The position numbers and the translations under genes are program-made. Source: Streptomyces sp. Alt3 (GTDB lineage Bacteria > Actinomycetota > Actinomycetes > Streptomycetales > Streptomycetaceae). Taken from it: DNA of 64,000 nt. The notes under the pieces are model-generated. The model had not been told where the DNA came from, made no database searches, and worked only from the letters and a program-made list of their open reading frames with translations. Below are positions 18,297 through 27,137 of the stretch, one piece after another. The stretch is taken from NCBI RefSeq assembly GCF_030719215.1, contig NZ_CP120983.1, positions 930,001 to 994,000 of the forward strand, given 5' to 3'. Positions within the stretch are counted from its first letter, which is position 1, and each line of letters starts with the position of its first letter.

Positions 18297-19703
18297 ATGG
18301 ACGCAGTCACCGGCCTCTCGCACGGCAGCCCCCTCGATCGCCCCGACCCTCCCCCGCACCGCGGCAACCTCGATCACGGCAGCCCTCCCCCGCACAGCGG
18401 GCACGTCGGTAGCCCCGCCCCTCCCCCGCACCGCGGCCGCCTCGGTCACCGCGCGTGGTGGGTGGCGGCTGCCGCGCTGCTCGCGATCGTCGTGGCCGGG
18501 GCGTTCTCGACCCTGCCCGGCCTGCTCACCGGGCCCCTGCACCGGGAGTTCGGCTGGTCCCGCGGATCGATCGGCCTCGCGGCCTCGGTGAACATGGTCC
18601 TGTACGGTCTCACCGCCCCGTTCGCCGCAGCCCTCATGGACCGCTTCGGCATGCGCCGCGTCGTGGTCGTCGCTCTTCTGGTCATCGCCTCGGGGGCCGC
18701 TCTCACCTCCGTCATGGCGACGGCCTGGCAGTTCACCCTGTACTGGGGTGTGCTCGTCGGTCTGGGCACCGGCTCCATGGCCACGGCCTTCGGAGCCACG
18801 GTCACCCAGCGGTGGTTCGTCAGGCGGCGCGGGCTGGTCACCGGTCTGCTCGCCTCCGGGAGCGTCTTCGGGCAGATGGTGTTCCTGCCGGCGCTGTCCT
18901 GGATCGTGGACCGGCACGGGTGGCGCCCCTCCCTCGTCACCCTCGTACTCGCGGCGTGTGCGACGGCGCCGCTGATGTGGCTCGTACTGCGCGACCACCC
19001 CGCGGACGTGGGGCGTGAGCCCTACGGCGCCGACCGTCATGTGCCGCGCCCCACCCCCGCCGAGGGTGCGGGCCGCAGGGCGATCGCCCTCCTGCGCGAC
19101 GCGGCGCGCACGCGTCCCTTCTGGCTGATGGCGGGTGCGTACGCGATCTGCGGGGCGTCCACCAACGGCATCATGTGGACCCACTTCACCCCTGCCGCCC
19201 ACGACCACGGCATGCCGGCCACCACGGCGTCGTCCCTGCTGGCGGCCATCGGGGTCTTCAACGTGATCGGCACCGTCGCGTCCGGGTGGGCCACGGACCG
19301 CCGCGACCCGCGCCGGCTGCTCGCTGTCTTCTTCGCCCTGCGCGGGCTGCTCCTGATGTGCCTGCCGATGCTGATGAGCGCCACGGTGCAGCCGCCGATG
19401 GTGGGGTTCGTCGTCGCCTTCGGTCTGCTCGACCTCGCCACCGTGCCCCCGGTCGTCGCCCTGTGCCGTGAGTTTCACGGCGACGGCGGCGCGGTGGTGT
19501 TCGGCTGGGTCGGCGCGGCCCACCAGGTCGGCGCCGCGCTGGCCGCCTACGGAGGCGGAGCCGCCCGCGACGCCTTCGGGACGTACGCTCCCGTCTGGGT
19601 GACCCTCGGCGCCCTGTGCGCCGCCGCGGCTCTGCTGTCGCTGCTCGTCCGGCGCGTCTCGCCGGCCGGTCGGACGCGTCTAACCGCCGTAGACCGCCTG
19701 TGA
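18297..19703 (+). CDS. MFS transporter with proline/histidine tandem-repeat N-terminus
   Basis: 468 aa from ATG 18297. An unusual hydrophilic leader of about 50 residues carries three 12-residue units beginning PPPH(R/S)G. Twelve membrane helices follow, starting WWVAAAALLAIVVAGAFSTL. The MFS loop 2-3 signature DRFGMRR and the symmetry loop RWFVRRRGLVTGLLASG are visible. It resembles monocarboxylate or OFA-like carriers (REFGWSRGSIGLA). It is divergent from the GlxA-type regulator, and its 3' end overlaps the MocR gene by 24 nt on the opposite strand. The substrate is unknown. Confidence 0.92.
   Translation: MDAVTGLSHGSPLDRPDPPPHRGNLDHGSPPPHSGHVGSPAPPPHRGRLGHRAWWVAAAALLAIVVAGAFSTLPGLLTGPLHREFGWSRGSIGLAASVNMVLYGLTAPFAAALMDRFGMRRVVVVALLVIASGAALTSVMATAWQFTLYWGVLVGLGTGSMATAFGATVTQRWFVRRRGLVTGLLASGSVFGQMVFLPALSWIVDRHGWRPSLVTLVLAACATAPLMWLVLRDHPADVGREPYGADRHVPRPTPAEGAGRRAIALLRDAARTRPFWLMAGAYAICGASTNGIMWTHFTPAAHDHGMPATTASSLLAAIGVFNVIGTVASGWATDRRDPRRLLAVFFALRGLLLMCLPMLMSATVQPPMVGFVVAFGLLDLATVPPVVALCREFHGDGGAVVFGWVGAAHQVGAALAAYGGGAARDAFGTYAPVWVTLGALCAAAALLSLLVRRVSPAGRTRLTAVDRL
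18348..18455 (+). repeat. Three 36-bp imperfect tandem repeats within an MFS gene
   Basis: Units at 18348, 18384 and 18420 each start CCTCCCCCGCAC and encode PPPHRG/PPPHSG-type 12-residue blocks ahead of the first membrane helix. Divergence between the units is moderate, so the array is not brand new. Confidence 0.85.
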
Positions 19704-20999
19704 GTCCGCGAGCACCTCGGCGAAGTCAGCTGCGAGGGTGGACGCTTCGGCCGGGGTGAGGGTGGCGGTCGTGACACGCACGCCGGGCGGGGAAGCGATG
19801 CGGAAGCGTGTCCCCGCCGCGATCCACCAGCCCCGGGTGCGCAGCCCGTTGACCACCGCGGACTCGTCCCGGACGGGCACCCACACATTGAGCCCGCTCG
19901 ACCCGTGGGACGCGATCCCGCGCTCCGCCAGCGCCGCCCCCAGGGCCTCACGCCGGACGGTGTACGTGCGGGCAGCCCGGGCCACCAACCTTGTCACCTC
20001 CGGGTCGGTCAGCAGACCCGCGACGGTCGCCTGGAGGATGTGACTGACCCATCCCGAGGTGAGCAGCATCCGCCCGTCGTGGCGCGCGAGGGTGGCGGCG
20101 TCGCAGGCGAGAGCGGCCCAGCGCAGATCGATCCCGAGGTGCTTGGACACCGTACGCACATGGGCCCAGCGGGGCAGTTCTCCCGAAGCGAGGGTCACCG
20201 CGTCGGCACCGGCGATGTCCGCGTTGTGGTCGTCCTCCACGACCAGCGTGTCGGGGAAGTCGCGGAGGACCGAGAGGAGTTCGTCCCTGCGGTCCGGGGT
20301 GAAGCGGGCGCCGAGCGGGCTCTGGCCGCGAGGGCTGCACACCACGGCCCGGGCTCCCGCCCGGAGTGCGGAGCGCAGCGCCTCCGGGCGCATGCCTTCG
20401 TCGTCGACCGTCACGGGCAGCATGCGCAGGCCCAACGCCGTTACCAGGTCGAGGAGATGGTGGAAGCCCGGATCCTCGACCGCCACGGCGTCACCGGGTC
20501 TGAGTTCGGTGGACAACAGCCTGGCGATGCAGTCCAGGGCCCCGTGGGCGAAGGTCACCGCGTCGGTGGGGACACCGTCCCGGGCCAGCCAGGCGCGGGC
20601 CGCGCCCTCCAGCGCGGCGAGCCTCGGCGACGCACGGTGCGATCCGGGCACGGGTTCCACACGAGCGGGCGGGGTCAGCGCCGGGAGCCAGTCGGGGTCC
20701 GGGTGACCGCCTGCCAGGTCACGGAGGCCGGCGGGCACACGCGGTGGGCGACGCGAGGTGACGGCGGGAGCGGACGCCACCACCGTGCCACCACGCCCCA
20801 GAGTCACCACCACCCCGCGTACGCGCAGTTCCTTGTACGCCGCCGCGACCGTCCCCGCGCTGACGCCGAGCGCTTCGGCCAGCCGCCGCACGGGAGGCAG
20901 CGAGGCGCCCGGCCGGAGAGCGCCGTCGGCAACTCCGCTCTCGACGGACGCCGAAATCTCCCTGGCCGTACCGCCGACGATCCCATATTGTTCTGCCAC
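19680..20999 (-). CDS. MocR/PdxR-type GntR regulator with aminotransferase domain
   Basis: About 439 aa from GTG 20999 (VAEQYGIVGG). An upstream TTG at 21035 would give 451 aa but overlaps a consensus -35 box, so 20999 is preferred. The N-terminal GntR winged helix reads LPPVRRLAEALGVSAGTVAA. The C-terminal fold-type I aminotransferase domain has VEDDHNADIAG and the PLP-lysine motif TVSKHLG. MocR proteins sense PLP or amino-acid-derived ligands and usually act on a divergent promoter. Here that is the MFS gene at 21047. The domain organisation and length are normal for the family. Confidence 0.9.
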   Translation of the reverse strand: MAEQYGIVGGTAREISASVESGVADGALRPGASLPPVRRLAEALGVSAGTVAAAYKELRVRGVVVTLGRGGTVVASAPAVTSRRPPRVPAGLRDLAGGHPDPDWLPALTPPARVEPVPGSHRASPRLAALEGAARAWLARDGVPTDAVTFAHGALDCIARLLSTELRPGDAVAVEDPGFHHLLDLVTALGLRMLPVTVDDEGMRPEALRSALRAGARAVVCSPRGQSPLGARFTPDRRDELLSVLRDFPDTLVVEDDHNADIAGADAVTLASGELPRWAHVRTVSKHLGIDLRWAALACDAATLARHDGRMLLTSGWVSHILQATVAGLLTDPEVTRLVARAARTYTVRREALGAALAERGIASHGSSGLNVWVPVRDESAVVNGLRTRGWWIAAGTRFRIASPPGVRVTTATLTPAEASTLAADFAEVLADSQAVYGG

Positions 21000-21008
21000 A
21001 GAGAACAG

Positions 21009-21035
21009 TTTGTACCGATACAAAAGTTGTGTCAA
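21009..21035. promoter_or_regulatory. MocR promoter with embedded palindromic operator
   Basis: On the minus strand TTGACA (21035-21030) is a perfect -35 box, followed 15-17 nt later by a TACAAA/CAAACT -10-like element. Between and over these lies TTTGTACCGATACAAA (21009-21024), a perfect 6-bp-arm palindrome. A second inverted repeat, TGTTCT (20989-20994) and AGAACA (21002-21007), lies just downstream. The implied start of transcription is close to the GTG at 20999, consistent with a leaderless mRNA. Bound MocR would block its own promoter and regulate the MFS gene. Confidence 0.6.
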
Positions 21036-21046
21036 GGGGGATCCCG

Positions 21047-22444
21047 ATGAAACCGACGCCGAAACGCGTGCCGTTCACCCGCCGCCTCACGATTCCGGGC
21101 GGTCGCGACGGGCGGCGCATGCTGGTGGTGGCGATCATCGACAAGGTGGGCACCGGCCTGTGGAGCGGAGCGGCCACGCTCTACTTCGTCTACGTCGCAC
21201 ACCTGTCGATCGCCCAGATCGGTGCCCTCATGGGCCTGTCCGGCATCCTCGGCGTGGCCGGGCCACCGCTCGCGGGACGGCTGGCCGACCGCTTCCCCGT
21301 GACCCGCATCCTGGTCATCACCCAACTTGCCCGCGGCGCGGCACTCCTGGCCCTGCTGACGACGAACGACTATGCGCTGCTTGTGCTGTTCTCGGCGCTG
21401 GGGGCCCTGCCCGACCGCGCGTCGAGTGTCCTGACCAAGCTGTTCGCCGCACGCGTCGCCGGTCCCGACCGCATCCGCTACCAGGCGATCCAGCGCACCG
21501 CCGTGAACATCGGGTGGGCGGTCGGCGCCGCCGGTGCTGCCGCCGCGCTGACCGTGGGCACCACCGCCTCCTACCAGGCTCTCCTGCTCGCCAACGTCCT
21601 CTCGTACGTCGTCATCGGAGCCCTGACACTCCGCTGCGCGGAACCGCCGGCCCCCAGCCGCGTCGTGGCGTCCCCCGCCACCAGCAGCGTCGTGACGCCC
21701 TCGGACCCCACCACCGGGAACGGCGCCCGGCCCACCGGAGCGGGGCGTCCCGCCTCCCGGACCGGGCGCGCGACACCCTGGCGGGACCGCCGCTACCTCG
21801 CGTTCACCGGCTCGGAGATATGGCTGTTCCTGGACGACAGCATCCTCCAGGTCGGATTCCCGCTGTGGATCGTCCACGCCACCGACGCACCGGTCGGACT
21901 CGCACCGCTGGTGCTCGTCCTGAACAGCGTGCTGGTGATCGCCCTCCAGGTCCCCCTGTCACGCTTCGGGGAGACGAGGGCGGCCGCCCGCCGCCTGCTC
22001 GTCCCGATCGGCGCGGCGTTCCTGACGGGAGGGGTGGCGCTCGCCGCCTCGGCCGGCCCTGGCCCCTGGCTCGCCACGGCGGCCGTCCTCCTCGCGGCTG
22101 TCGCGTTCACGCTCGCGGAGATCCTGCACTCGCTCTCGTCCTGGGAACTCTCCGTGGCACTCGCACCCGGCGAGGCACAGGGTGCCTACCTCGGTGCGCA
22201 CGGCCTGGCCCAGTCCGCCCAGCGCAGCCTCGGCCCGGTCGTCGTGGGAGCGGCGGTGAGCGCCGGCCCGTTCGCCTGGCCGGTGCTCGGTGCCACGCTC
22301 GTACTGGCCTGCTTGGCGCAGCACCGACTCGTCCGGCCGGACGAGTCGGGGACGGCGGGGACGGCGGGGGCAGCGGGGGCAGCGGGGGCAGCACCCAAGA
22401 GCGTCGCCAGGTCGAGGAGCGGCCACTGTCCGAAACCACTGTGA
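21047..22444 (+). CDS. MFS transporter divergent from MocR regulator
   Basis: 465 aa, ATG 21047 with a strong RBS AAGGGGG (21034-21040). Twelve predicted helices; DRFPVTRI is the loop 2-3 motif, and a long hydrophilic central loop (about 205-245) separates the halves, as in drug/H+ antiporters. The tail contains a degenerate 9-bp repeat encoding GTAGTAGAAGAAGAA. It is divergent from the MocR gene across a 47-nt region holding the palindromic operator, so MocR control is likely. Its cargo is probably an amino-acid-like or vitamin-like compound, an inference from the regulator only. Confidence 0.9.
   Translation: MKPTPKRVPFTRRLTIPGGRDGRRMLVVAIIDKVGTGLWSGAATLYFVYVAHLSIAQIGALMGLSGILGVAGPPLAGRLADRFPVTRILVITQLARGAALLALLTTNDYALLVLFSALGALPDRASSVLTKLFAARVAGPDRIRYQAIQRTAVNIGWAVGAAGAAAALTVGTTASYQALLLANVLSYVVIGALTLRCAEPPAPSRVVASPATSSVVTPSDPTTGNGARPTGAGRPASRTGRATPWRDRRYLAFTGSEIWLFLDDSILQVGFPLWIVHATDAPVGLAPLVLVLNSVLVIALQVPLSRFGETRAAARRLLVPIGAAFLTGGVALAASAGPGPWLATAAVLLAAVAFTLAEILHSLSSWELSVALAPGEAQGAYLGAHGLAQSAQRSLGPVVVGAAVSAGPFAWPVLGATLVLACLAQHRLVRPDESGTAGTAGAAGAAGAAPKSVARSRSGHCPKPL
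22349..22393 (+). repeat. Five 9-bp tandem repeats at the 3' end of an MFS gene
   Basis: GGGACGGCG occurs twice and GGGGCAGC(G/A) three times, in frame, encoding Gly-Thr-Ala and Gly-Ala-Ala triplets in the cytoplasmic tail. Copy number can change without shifting frame. Confidence 0.85.
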
Positions 22445-22545
22445 TCTGCGCCGACACGCCGGGTAGCGTCATCGCGTGCTCGAACCGGCATGGCTTTCGC
22501 CAGGGAAATCGGACGATCTGAGCACCGGCCGGATCCCGGCGGTGT

Positions 22546-23196
22546 TCACCAGCCGAGCAGGTCCATGGACCTTCGAGCGAGCCAGTCCGTGAAGGACACG
22601 GGCTGACCCCCCAGGTCCAGAGGCAGGATCTGGTCGCAGGTGGCCCGGCCGTCGAACCACGGCGAGCCCCGGTGCGGGCCGGTGACAACGAGCAGGGTGG
22701 AGAAACCACAGCCGTTGTCCTGGATGAACACGGCGCCGGCGGTCCTGCGCTCCTGGAAGACCTCGTACTCGGCATCCCACTGCTCGAACGCCGCCTGATA
22801 GGCGTCGTGTTCCGGGAAGTCCTGCGTCAGCGGCTCTCGCCCGATCAGTTCGTCCTCGTGAGCACGGTAGGAGTCAGGATGAGGGAAAGCGGTGGTGAGC
22901 AGGTCGTAGTTGGTGTCCGGGTCACCGTGCCAGCCCCAGCCCTCCGTGGACCGGCACAGACGGTTCACCGCGCCGCCGACGTCCTGCCGGCGCAGGTACG
23001 CGCGGTACTCGTCAGGGAAGGCGATGCCCAGCTCCGCCTCCGCTTCACGGATCTCCGATTCGGACAGCGGAGCCGCGGCGCCGGCCCCCTGCCGCGAGGG
23101 GGCGGAGCCGACCTCGCCGGCGCGCCTCCCGCGGGCGATGCGTCGCGCTTCCGCGGTCCAGTCGGTGGTCGTAGGGGCGCGGCCGGTCCGGGACAT
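22546..23196 (-). CDS. SMI1/KNR4 (SUKH) family protein
   Basis: 216 aa from ATG 23196; a GTG at 23199 directly precedes it. After a basic leader the SUKH core is visible: LSESEIREAEAELGIAFPDE, YRAYLRRQDVGG, then FIQDNGCGFSTLLVVTGPHR, and PVSFTDWLARRSMD. SUKH proteins include immunity proteins against nuclease toxins as well as housekeeping members. No toxin gene is adjacent. The start lies 3 nt after the stop of the lipoprotein gene (23202), so the two are coupled. Cytoplasmic. Confidence 0.85.
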   Translation of the reverse strand: MSRTGRAPTTTDWTAEARRIARGRRAGEVGSAPSRQGAGAAAPLSESEIREAEAELGIAFPDEYRAYLRRQDVGGAVNRLCRSTEGWGWHGDPDTNYDLLTTAFPHPDSYRAHEDELIGREPLTQDFPEHDAYQAAFEQWDAEYEVFQERRTAGAVFIQDNGCGFSTLLVVTGPHRGSPWFDGRATCDQILPLDLGGQPVSFTDWLARRSMDLLGW

Positions 23197-23201
23197 CACG
23201 C

Positions 23202-23924
23202 CTAACCGGCGTCCGCGGCGTCCAGGACGTCGTCCCCGGCCGGGGCTCGCACGCCCAACGGCTCGTCGAAGGCGCTGAAGGACGTGGTGCTGCGGTAGTC
23301 GCTGCCCTTGTAGGCGACCTTGAGGAGGTACGGCTTGCCCTCGGTGGCGACGTAGAAGGTGTAGGTGCCCTTCGCGTCTGCTCCGTCCGCATCGTCGGAG
23401 ACCCGCAGCGCGACCGCCGGGCGGCCGTCGATCTCGGTACGGTCCCCCTTCGCGGCCGTCCCGAAGGCAGCGAACGGCCAGGTGCAGTCGACCAGCCCGT
23501 CCCCGGGTTTGGCGTTGCTGGAGGGGGCCTTGATCCAGCGGTTCTGGGCCTTGCCTCCGGCCGCCTCGCGGCCCGACCACCGGTCGAGGTACACCCGGTC
23601 CGGGCGTACGTAGTCGGTGTCGTCGATCCGGATCTGTTCGAGGCTGCCGCCCTCGGTCCAGGTGATCTTGTTCGTGCACCGGCCCTTGAGGTCGGTGGTC
23701 TGCCGACTGGAGTAGCTGCTGCCTGCCGACCCCGTGGTCGACGAGGCGATGGTGACCGTCTCCAGCGCTTCCATCGTCTTGTGTGCCTCGTCGAGCAGAG
23801 CGTCGGCGGAGAGTTCCTCGCCCTGCCCGCCCTCGCCCGTGCAGCCGGTGACGGCCGCTGTCAGCAGCAGGCCGGCCAGTACCACCGTCACAGATTTCGC
23901 GCGCACACAGACCCCCGGATACAT
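23202..23924 (-). CDS. Secreted lipoprotein, LppX-like hypothetical
   Basis: 240 aa. The lipobox VTGC puts the lipidated cysteine at residue 28 after a hydrophobic run VTVVLAGLLLTAAVTGC. ATG 23924 gives a slightly long leader; GTG 23906 (VRAKSV) would give a typical 22-aa signal. The mature part alternates beta-rich stretches (TTDLKGRCTNKITWTEGG, PRVYLDRWSG) as in actinobacterial lipid-binding-like LppX/LprG relatives, but the match is weak. It is co-transcribed with the SUKH gene. Confidence 0.8.
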   Translation of the reverse strand: MYPGVCVRAKSVTVVLAGLLLTAAVTGCTGEGGQGEELSADALLDEAHKTMEALETVTIASSTTGSAGSSYSSRQTTDLKGRCTNKITWTEGGSLEQIRIDDTDYVRPDRVYLDRWSGREAAGGKAQNRWIKAPSSNAKPGDGLVDCTWPFAAFGTAAKGDRTEIDGRPAVALRVSDDADGADAKGTYTFYVATEGKPYLLKVAYKGSDYRSTTSFSAFDEPLGVRAPAGDDVLDAADAG

Positions 23925-23987
23925 GGGCCGATCACATTACGGCACGCCCCGGAAGGGTCGGACAGGACACCCCCACCACGGGACCGG

Positions 23988-24638
23988 TCAGACCGCCTGC
24001 CGTCGACGTTGCCCCGCGTAGAACGTGGCGGCGGCGGTCAGCAGGGTGAGACCCGTGGCGGCGGCGAGGGTGATCTCGGTGGTGTTCTCCTGGTCCGGGC
24101 CGTCGGGCAGCCGCGGGTCCAGCAGACCGAGCGGGTCCTTCCGGATCTCGACCCGGTCACCCACCTCGGCCTGGCCGAAGCAGTTCTCCTGCTGCGAGAC
24201 CTCGTACGTCGCCCGGTCGCCGCCGGTCTCCCGGACCGAGCAGAACATGTCGGCACCCCGCCTGTTGTGCCGGTCGCTCACCTCGGTCACCACGGCGGAC
24301 GCGGGCTCACCCACCGTCGTCATGTAGGCCTCGTACACCGCGGGCCCCGCGAAGAGCATCAGCAGGAATCCGGCCACGGAGGCCGTGGTCGCGGCGCCGG
24401 CCCGGTGCCAGACGCCACCGATCAGGCATGCGGCCGCCGCGACGGCCGCCAGCATGACGACGACGCCGATCCAGGTCACCCACTGGCCGACCCCGGCGCC
24501 CAGGATCATCACGGCCGGAAGCGCCACCGCCCACGCGAGGGAACCTGCGGCCTTCCTGCCACCGGAAGGCGGCACCCCACCCTCCCGCGCCTTCGCGGCC
24601 ACCGCTCCGGGTGTCGGTGTCCGCCCGTTCGCGCCCAT
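23988..24638 (-). CDS. Membrane protein of unknown function (216 aa)
   Basis: ATG 24638. There are four probable membrane segments: two after an N-terminal charged leader (about 33-50 and 54-75), one about 85-100, and one near the C-terminus (ITLAAATGLTLLTAAATFYA). An extracytoplasmic loop between the last two carries two cysteines (MFCSV, ENCFG) that could form a disulfide. I recognise no family. It is transcribed in the same direction as, and 63 nt upstream of, the lipoprotein gene, so the three small genes may form one unit. Confidence 0.75.
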   Translation of the reverse strand: MGANGRTPTPGAVAAKAREGGVPPSGGRKAAGSLAWAVALPAVMILGAGVGQWVTWIGVVVMLAAVAAAACLIGGVWHRAGAATTASVAGFLLMLFAGPAVYEAYMTTVGEPASAVVTEVSDRHNRRGADMFCSVRETGGDRATYEVSQQENCFGQAEVGDRVEIRKDPLGLLDPRLPDGPDQENTTEITLAAATGLTLLTAAATFYAGQRRRQAV

Positions 24639-24945
24639 GCCCCCGCCCCCACTGCCCTCTGCTTCGTTCCCGACCAGCTGCCGCCCGGCCCGGCCGCTCC
24701 ACCGGCACCCGGGGAGCCGGAGAGGGCGCGTCGCGGCCCACGGTATCCCGTCCCCGGAGACGGCGACGCGGCGCGCACGCGGCCGGGCACCCAGGGGTCC
24801 TGACAGGCAGTCAGCAGCCCTGTACGCAGCGGACTTGAGGAGTACGGGCTCGCCGCCCCCGGGTCGACGGAGGGCGGCTGATCAGGGGGTACCGTGACCG
24901 AACACGAGTCCGACCTGGCCTCTCGGCCGCACGAGGTGACGAACG
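24639..24945. other. 307-nt divergent intergenic region without visible gene
   Basis: Frames on both strands show no family motif. The region separates the membrane protein from the methyltransferase and should contain both promoters. No strong dyad is seen. Confidence 0.5.
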
Positions 24946-25746
24946 ATGAACGCATACCCGCTGCCCACGCCCCACCCCACGACCGCGCATCCCGCCCGCG
25001 TCTACAACGTCTGGCTGGGCGGCAAGGACCACTACCAGGTGGACCAGGAGGCGGCCGAACTCGCCGCGGAGGCCAACCCGACGATCGTGCCGTCGGTCCG
25101 GGCCAACCGGGCGTTCCTCGGGCGTGCCGTCCGCCACCTCGCCACGACCGGGATCCGTCAGTTCCTTGACATCGGCACGGGCATCCCCGCCGCGGACAAC
25201 ACCCACGAGGTCGCCCAGCGGGCGGCACCCGAATCGCGTGTCGTCTACGTCGACAACGACCCGATCGTGCTGACCCACGCCCGGGCGCTCCTGGTCAGTG
25301 GCCCCGACGGGCAGACCGACTACGTGCAGGCGGACGCGCGGGACGTCGACACGATCCTCCACGAGGCCTCACGCACCCTGGACCTCGACGAACCGGTCGG
25401 CCTGATGCTGGTGGCGATCCTCCAGTACATCAAGGACGCCGAGGACCCGTGGGACATCACCGGTCGCCTGCTGGACCGCCTCGCCCCCGGCAGTCATCTC
25501 GTCCTCTCGCACCCGGCGGCCGATGTCACGGCCCCCGAGGTCGCCGAGTCCATGCGGATCTACAACGAGCGCGCTGCCAGCCACGCCTCGGCCACCCCGC
25601 GTACCCAGGCGGAGGTGGAACGCTTCTTCGAGGGGCTGGAGATCCTCGAACCGGGTGTGGTCACCCTGACGCGCTGGCGGCCCGAAGCATCCGACGTCCC
25701 GGACGACACCCTGCCCATGTGGTGTGCCGTCGCCCGCAAGGCCTGA
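24946..25746 (+). CDS. SAM-dependent methyltransferase, DUF574-type
   Basis: 266 aa, ATG 24946 with upstream GAGGTGACG. It shows the Streptomyces DUF574/Methyltransf_19 pattern: ARVYNVWLGGKDHYQVDQEA, IRQFLDIGTGIPAADNTHEV (SAM-binding motif I), VVYVDNDPIVLTHA and PVGLMLVAILQYI. This family is strongly expanded in Streptomyces, often near regulatory or secondary-metabolism genes. Substrates are mostly unknown. It stands alone and ends at a clear hairpin terminator shared with the convergent hydrolase. Confidence 0.92.
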   Translation: MNAYPLPTPHPTTAHPARVYNVWLGGKDHYQVDQEAAELAAEANPTIVPSVRANRAFLGRAVRHLATTGIRQFLDIGTGIPAADNTHEVAQRAAPESRVVYVDNDPIVLTHARALLVSGPDGQTDYVQADARDVDTILHEASRTLDLDEPVGLMLVAILQYIKDAEDPWDITGRLLDRLAPGSHLVLSHPAADVTAPEVAESMRIYNERAASHASATPRTQAEVERFFEGLEILEPGVVTLTRWRPEASDVPDDTLPMWCAVARKA

Positions 25747-25772
25747 CGTCCCTCCCTCGCCGACAGGGCCCA

Positions 25773-25791
25773 CCGGGTCGTCTCGACCCGG
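25773..25791. terminator. Bidirectional hairpin terminator
   Basis: CCGGGTCG (25773-25780), loop TCT, CGACCCGG (25784-25791): a perfect 8-bp GC stem between two converging genes (stops at 25746 and 25804). Confidence 0.75.
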
Positions 25792-25803
25792 CACCCCGCG
25801 TCC

Positions 25804-26835
25804 TCAGGTGACGCTGCGTTCACCCGTCTCCGGCATGTGACGGTCCCCAGCGCGGACGGACGCGGGGCCGGACTCGGGGCCGGGCGCACCGTCACCGCCG
25901 TCCGGCCGGCCGGCGCGTAGGAGTTCGCGCCAGTGTTCCTGACTCCAGTCGGCCGGGGCCGTGGTGCGGATGAAGTCCTCGACCAGGGCACGGAACCGGA
26001 CGGGGTCACTGTGGAAGGGGAAGTGTCCCGCCCCTTCGAAGATCTCCAGGCGGCTGCCGGGCATGGCCGCGTGGGCTCCGTGGGCATGGCGGACCGGGAC
26101 GATGCTGTCCCGTGAGCCCCAGAGCAGGAGGGTGGGCATGCCCTGGGCCAGGTAGCAGCGGTCCAGCATCGTGACCGCCTGGCCGCGCCAGTCGACCACC
26201 GCCCTCAGCGTGCTGATGAAGGCGCTCCGGGAGGTGGTGTCGGGCAGGGCGTCGACGAGGTCGAGCAGTTCGCCCGCGTCCTGGCCGAGGTCGGTGTCGA
26301 GGAGCTTGATCAGCCGGGTGAAGAGGCCGACCTGACCGCGCATTCCGGGCAGGCGCAGGGTGGACAGCACGAGGTCGGCGCCCGGGAGGGACACCGCTCT
26401 CAGGACGGGGTTGACCTCCCGCCCGACGCCTCCCGCGCTCACCAGGATGAGCCGGTCGGTGCGTTCGGGGTACTGGTAGGCGAACTGCATGGCGACACCG
26501 CCGCCGAGCGAATGGCCGACCAGGGTGGCGCGTTCGATGCCGAGGACTCCCAGCAGGTCCCGGATGCCGTTCGCGTAGCCGGCCACCGAGTAGTCACCCC
26601 GGGGCTTGTCGGAGTCTCCGTGACCGAGCAGGTCAGGGGCGATCACGGTGTGGTGGCGGGCCAGCTCGGGGATCAGCTCGGCCCAGGTCGCGGAGGAGTC
26701 GCCGATACCGTGGATGAGCAGGACGGCGGGCCCCTCCCCGGCCATCCTGTAGGCGCGGCGGTAGCCGTGGATGATCCTGTGGGACAGTTCCACGCTCTGC
26801 TCGGCCTGTCGTCCGCGTGCTGGTGCGCCGGCCAC
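25804..26835 (-). CDS. Alpha/beta-hydrolase
   Basis: 343 aa from GTG 26835, chosen because GGAGGCGG lies about 8 nt upstream; a longer frame up to 27033 lacks family features. Classical fold: oxyanion region LLIHGIGDSSATW (about 39-51), nucleophile elbow VGHSLGGG (Ser109), acid residue in WGSRDSIVPV, and the final histidine in FEGAGHFPFHSDP. It resembles the lipase/epoxide-hydrolase-like group with no signal peptide, so it is cytoplasmic. It stands alone with its 3' end at the shared terminator. The substrate cannot be assigned. Confidence 0.9.
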   Translation of the reverse strand: MAGAPARGRQAEQSVELSHRIIHGYRRAYRMAGEGPAVLLIHGIGDSSATWAELIPELARHHTVIAPDLLGHGDSDKPRGDYSVAGYANGIRDLLGVLGIERATLVGHSLGGGVAMQFAYQYPERTDRLILVSAGGVGREVNPVLRAVSLPGADLVLSTLRLPGMRGQVGLFTRLIKLLDTDLGQDAGELLDLVDALPDTTSRSAFISTLRAVVDWRGQAVTMLDRCYLAQGMPTLLLWGSRDSIVPVRHAHGAHAAMPGSRLEIFEGAGHFPFHSDPVRFRALVEDFIRTTAPADWSQEHWRELLRAGRPDGGDGAPGPESGPASVRAGDRHMPETGERSVT

Positions 26836-27137
26836 GGGACCGCCTCCGTCTGCTGCTCCGACGATTCCCGAGCGAGGGTAGGAAGCTCCCGCGCCGGGCG
26901 GATTACCGGGACGTTTCGGGCGGCGCCCGGGTGGTTGTGCGCCGCTTCGGCATTCGTAACACGTGGGTGGCGCACACGCCGGAAGACGCGCCCTGTGATC
27001 ATCGCGGGCGGCAGGCCGGTTCCGTGTCGGCACGGAGAGCTCCTCGTCGCACGGTCCTGCCCCCTAAGTGGAAAGGAACCTCTCCGGGCGCACGCGTCCT
27101 ATCGTCGTGCTTGCACCACATCACCGAGGTCAAGCGG

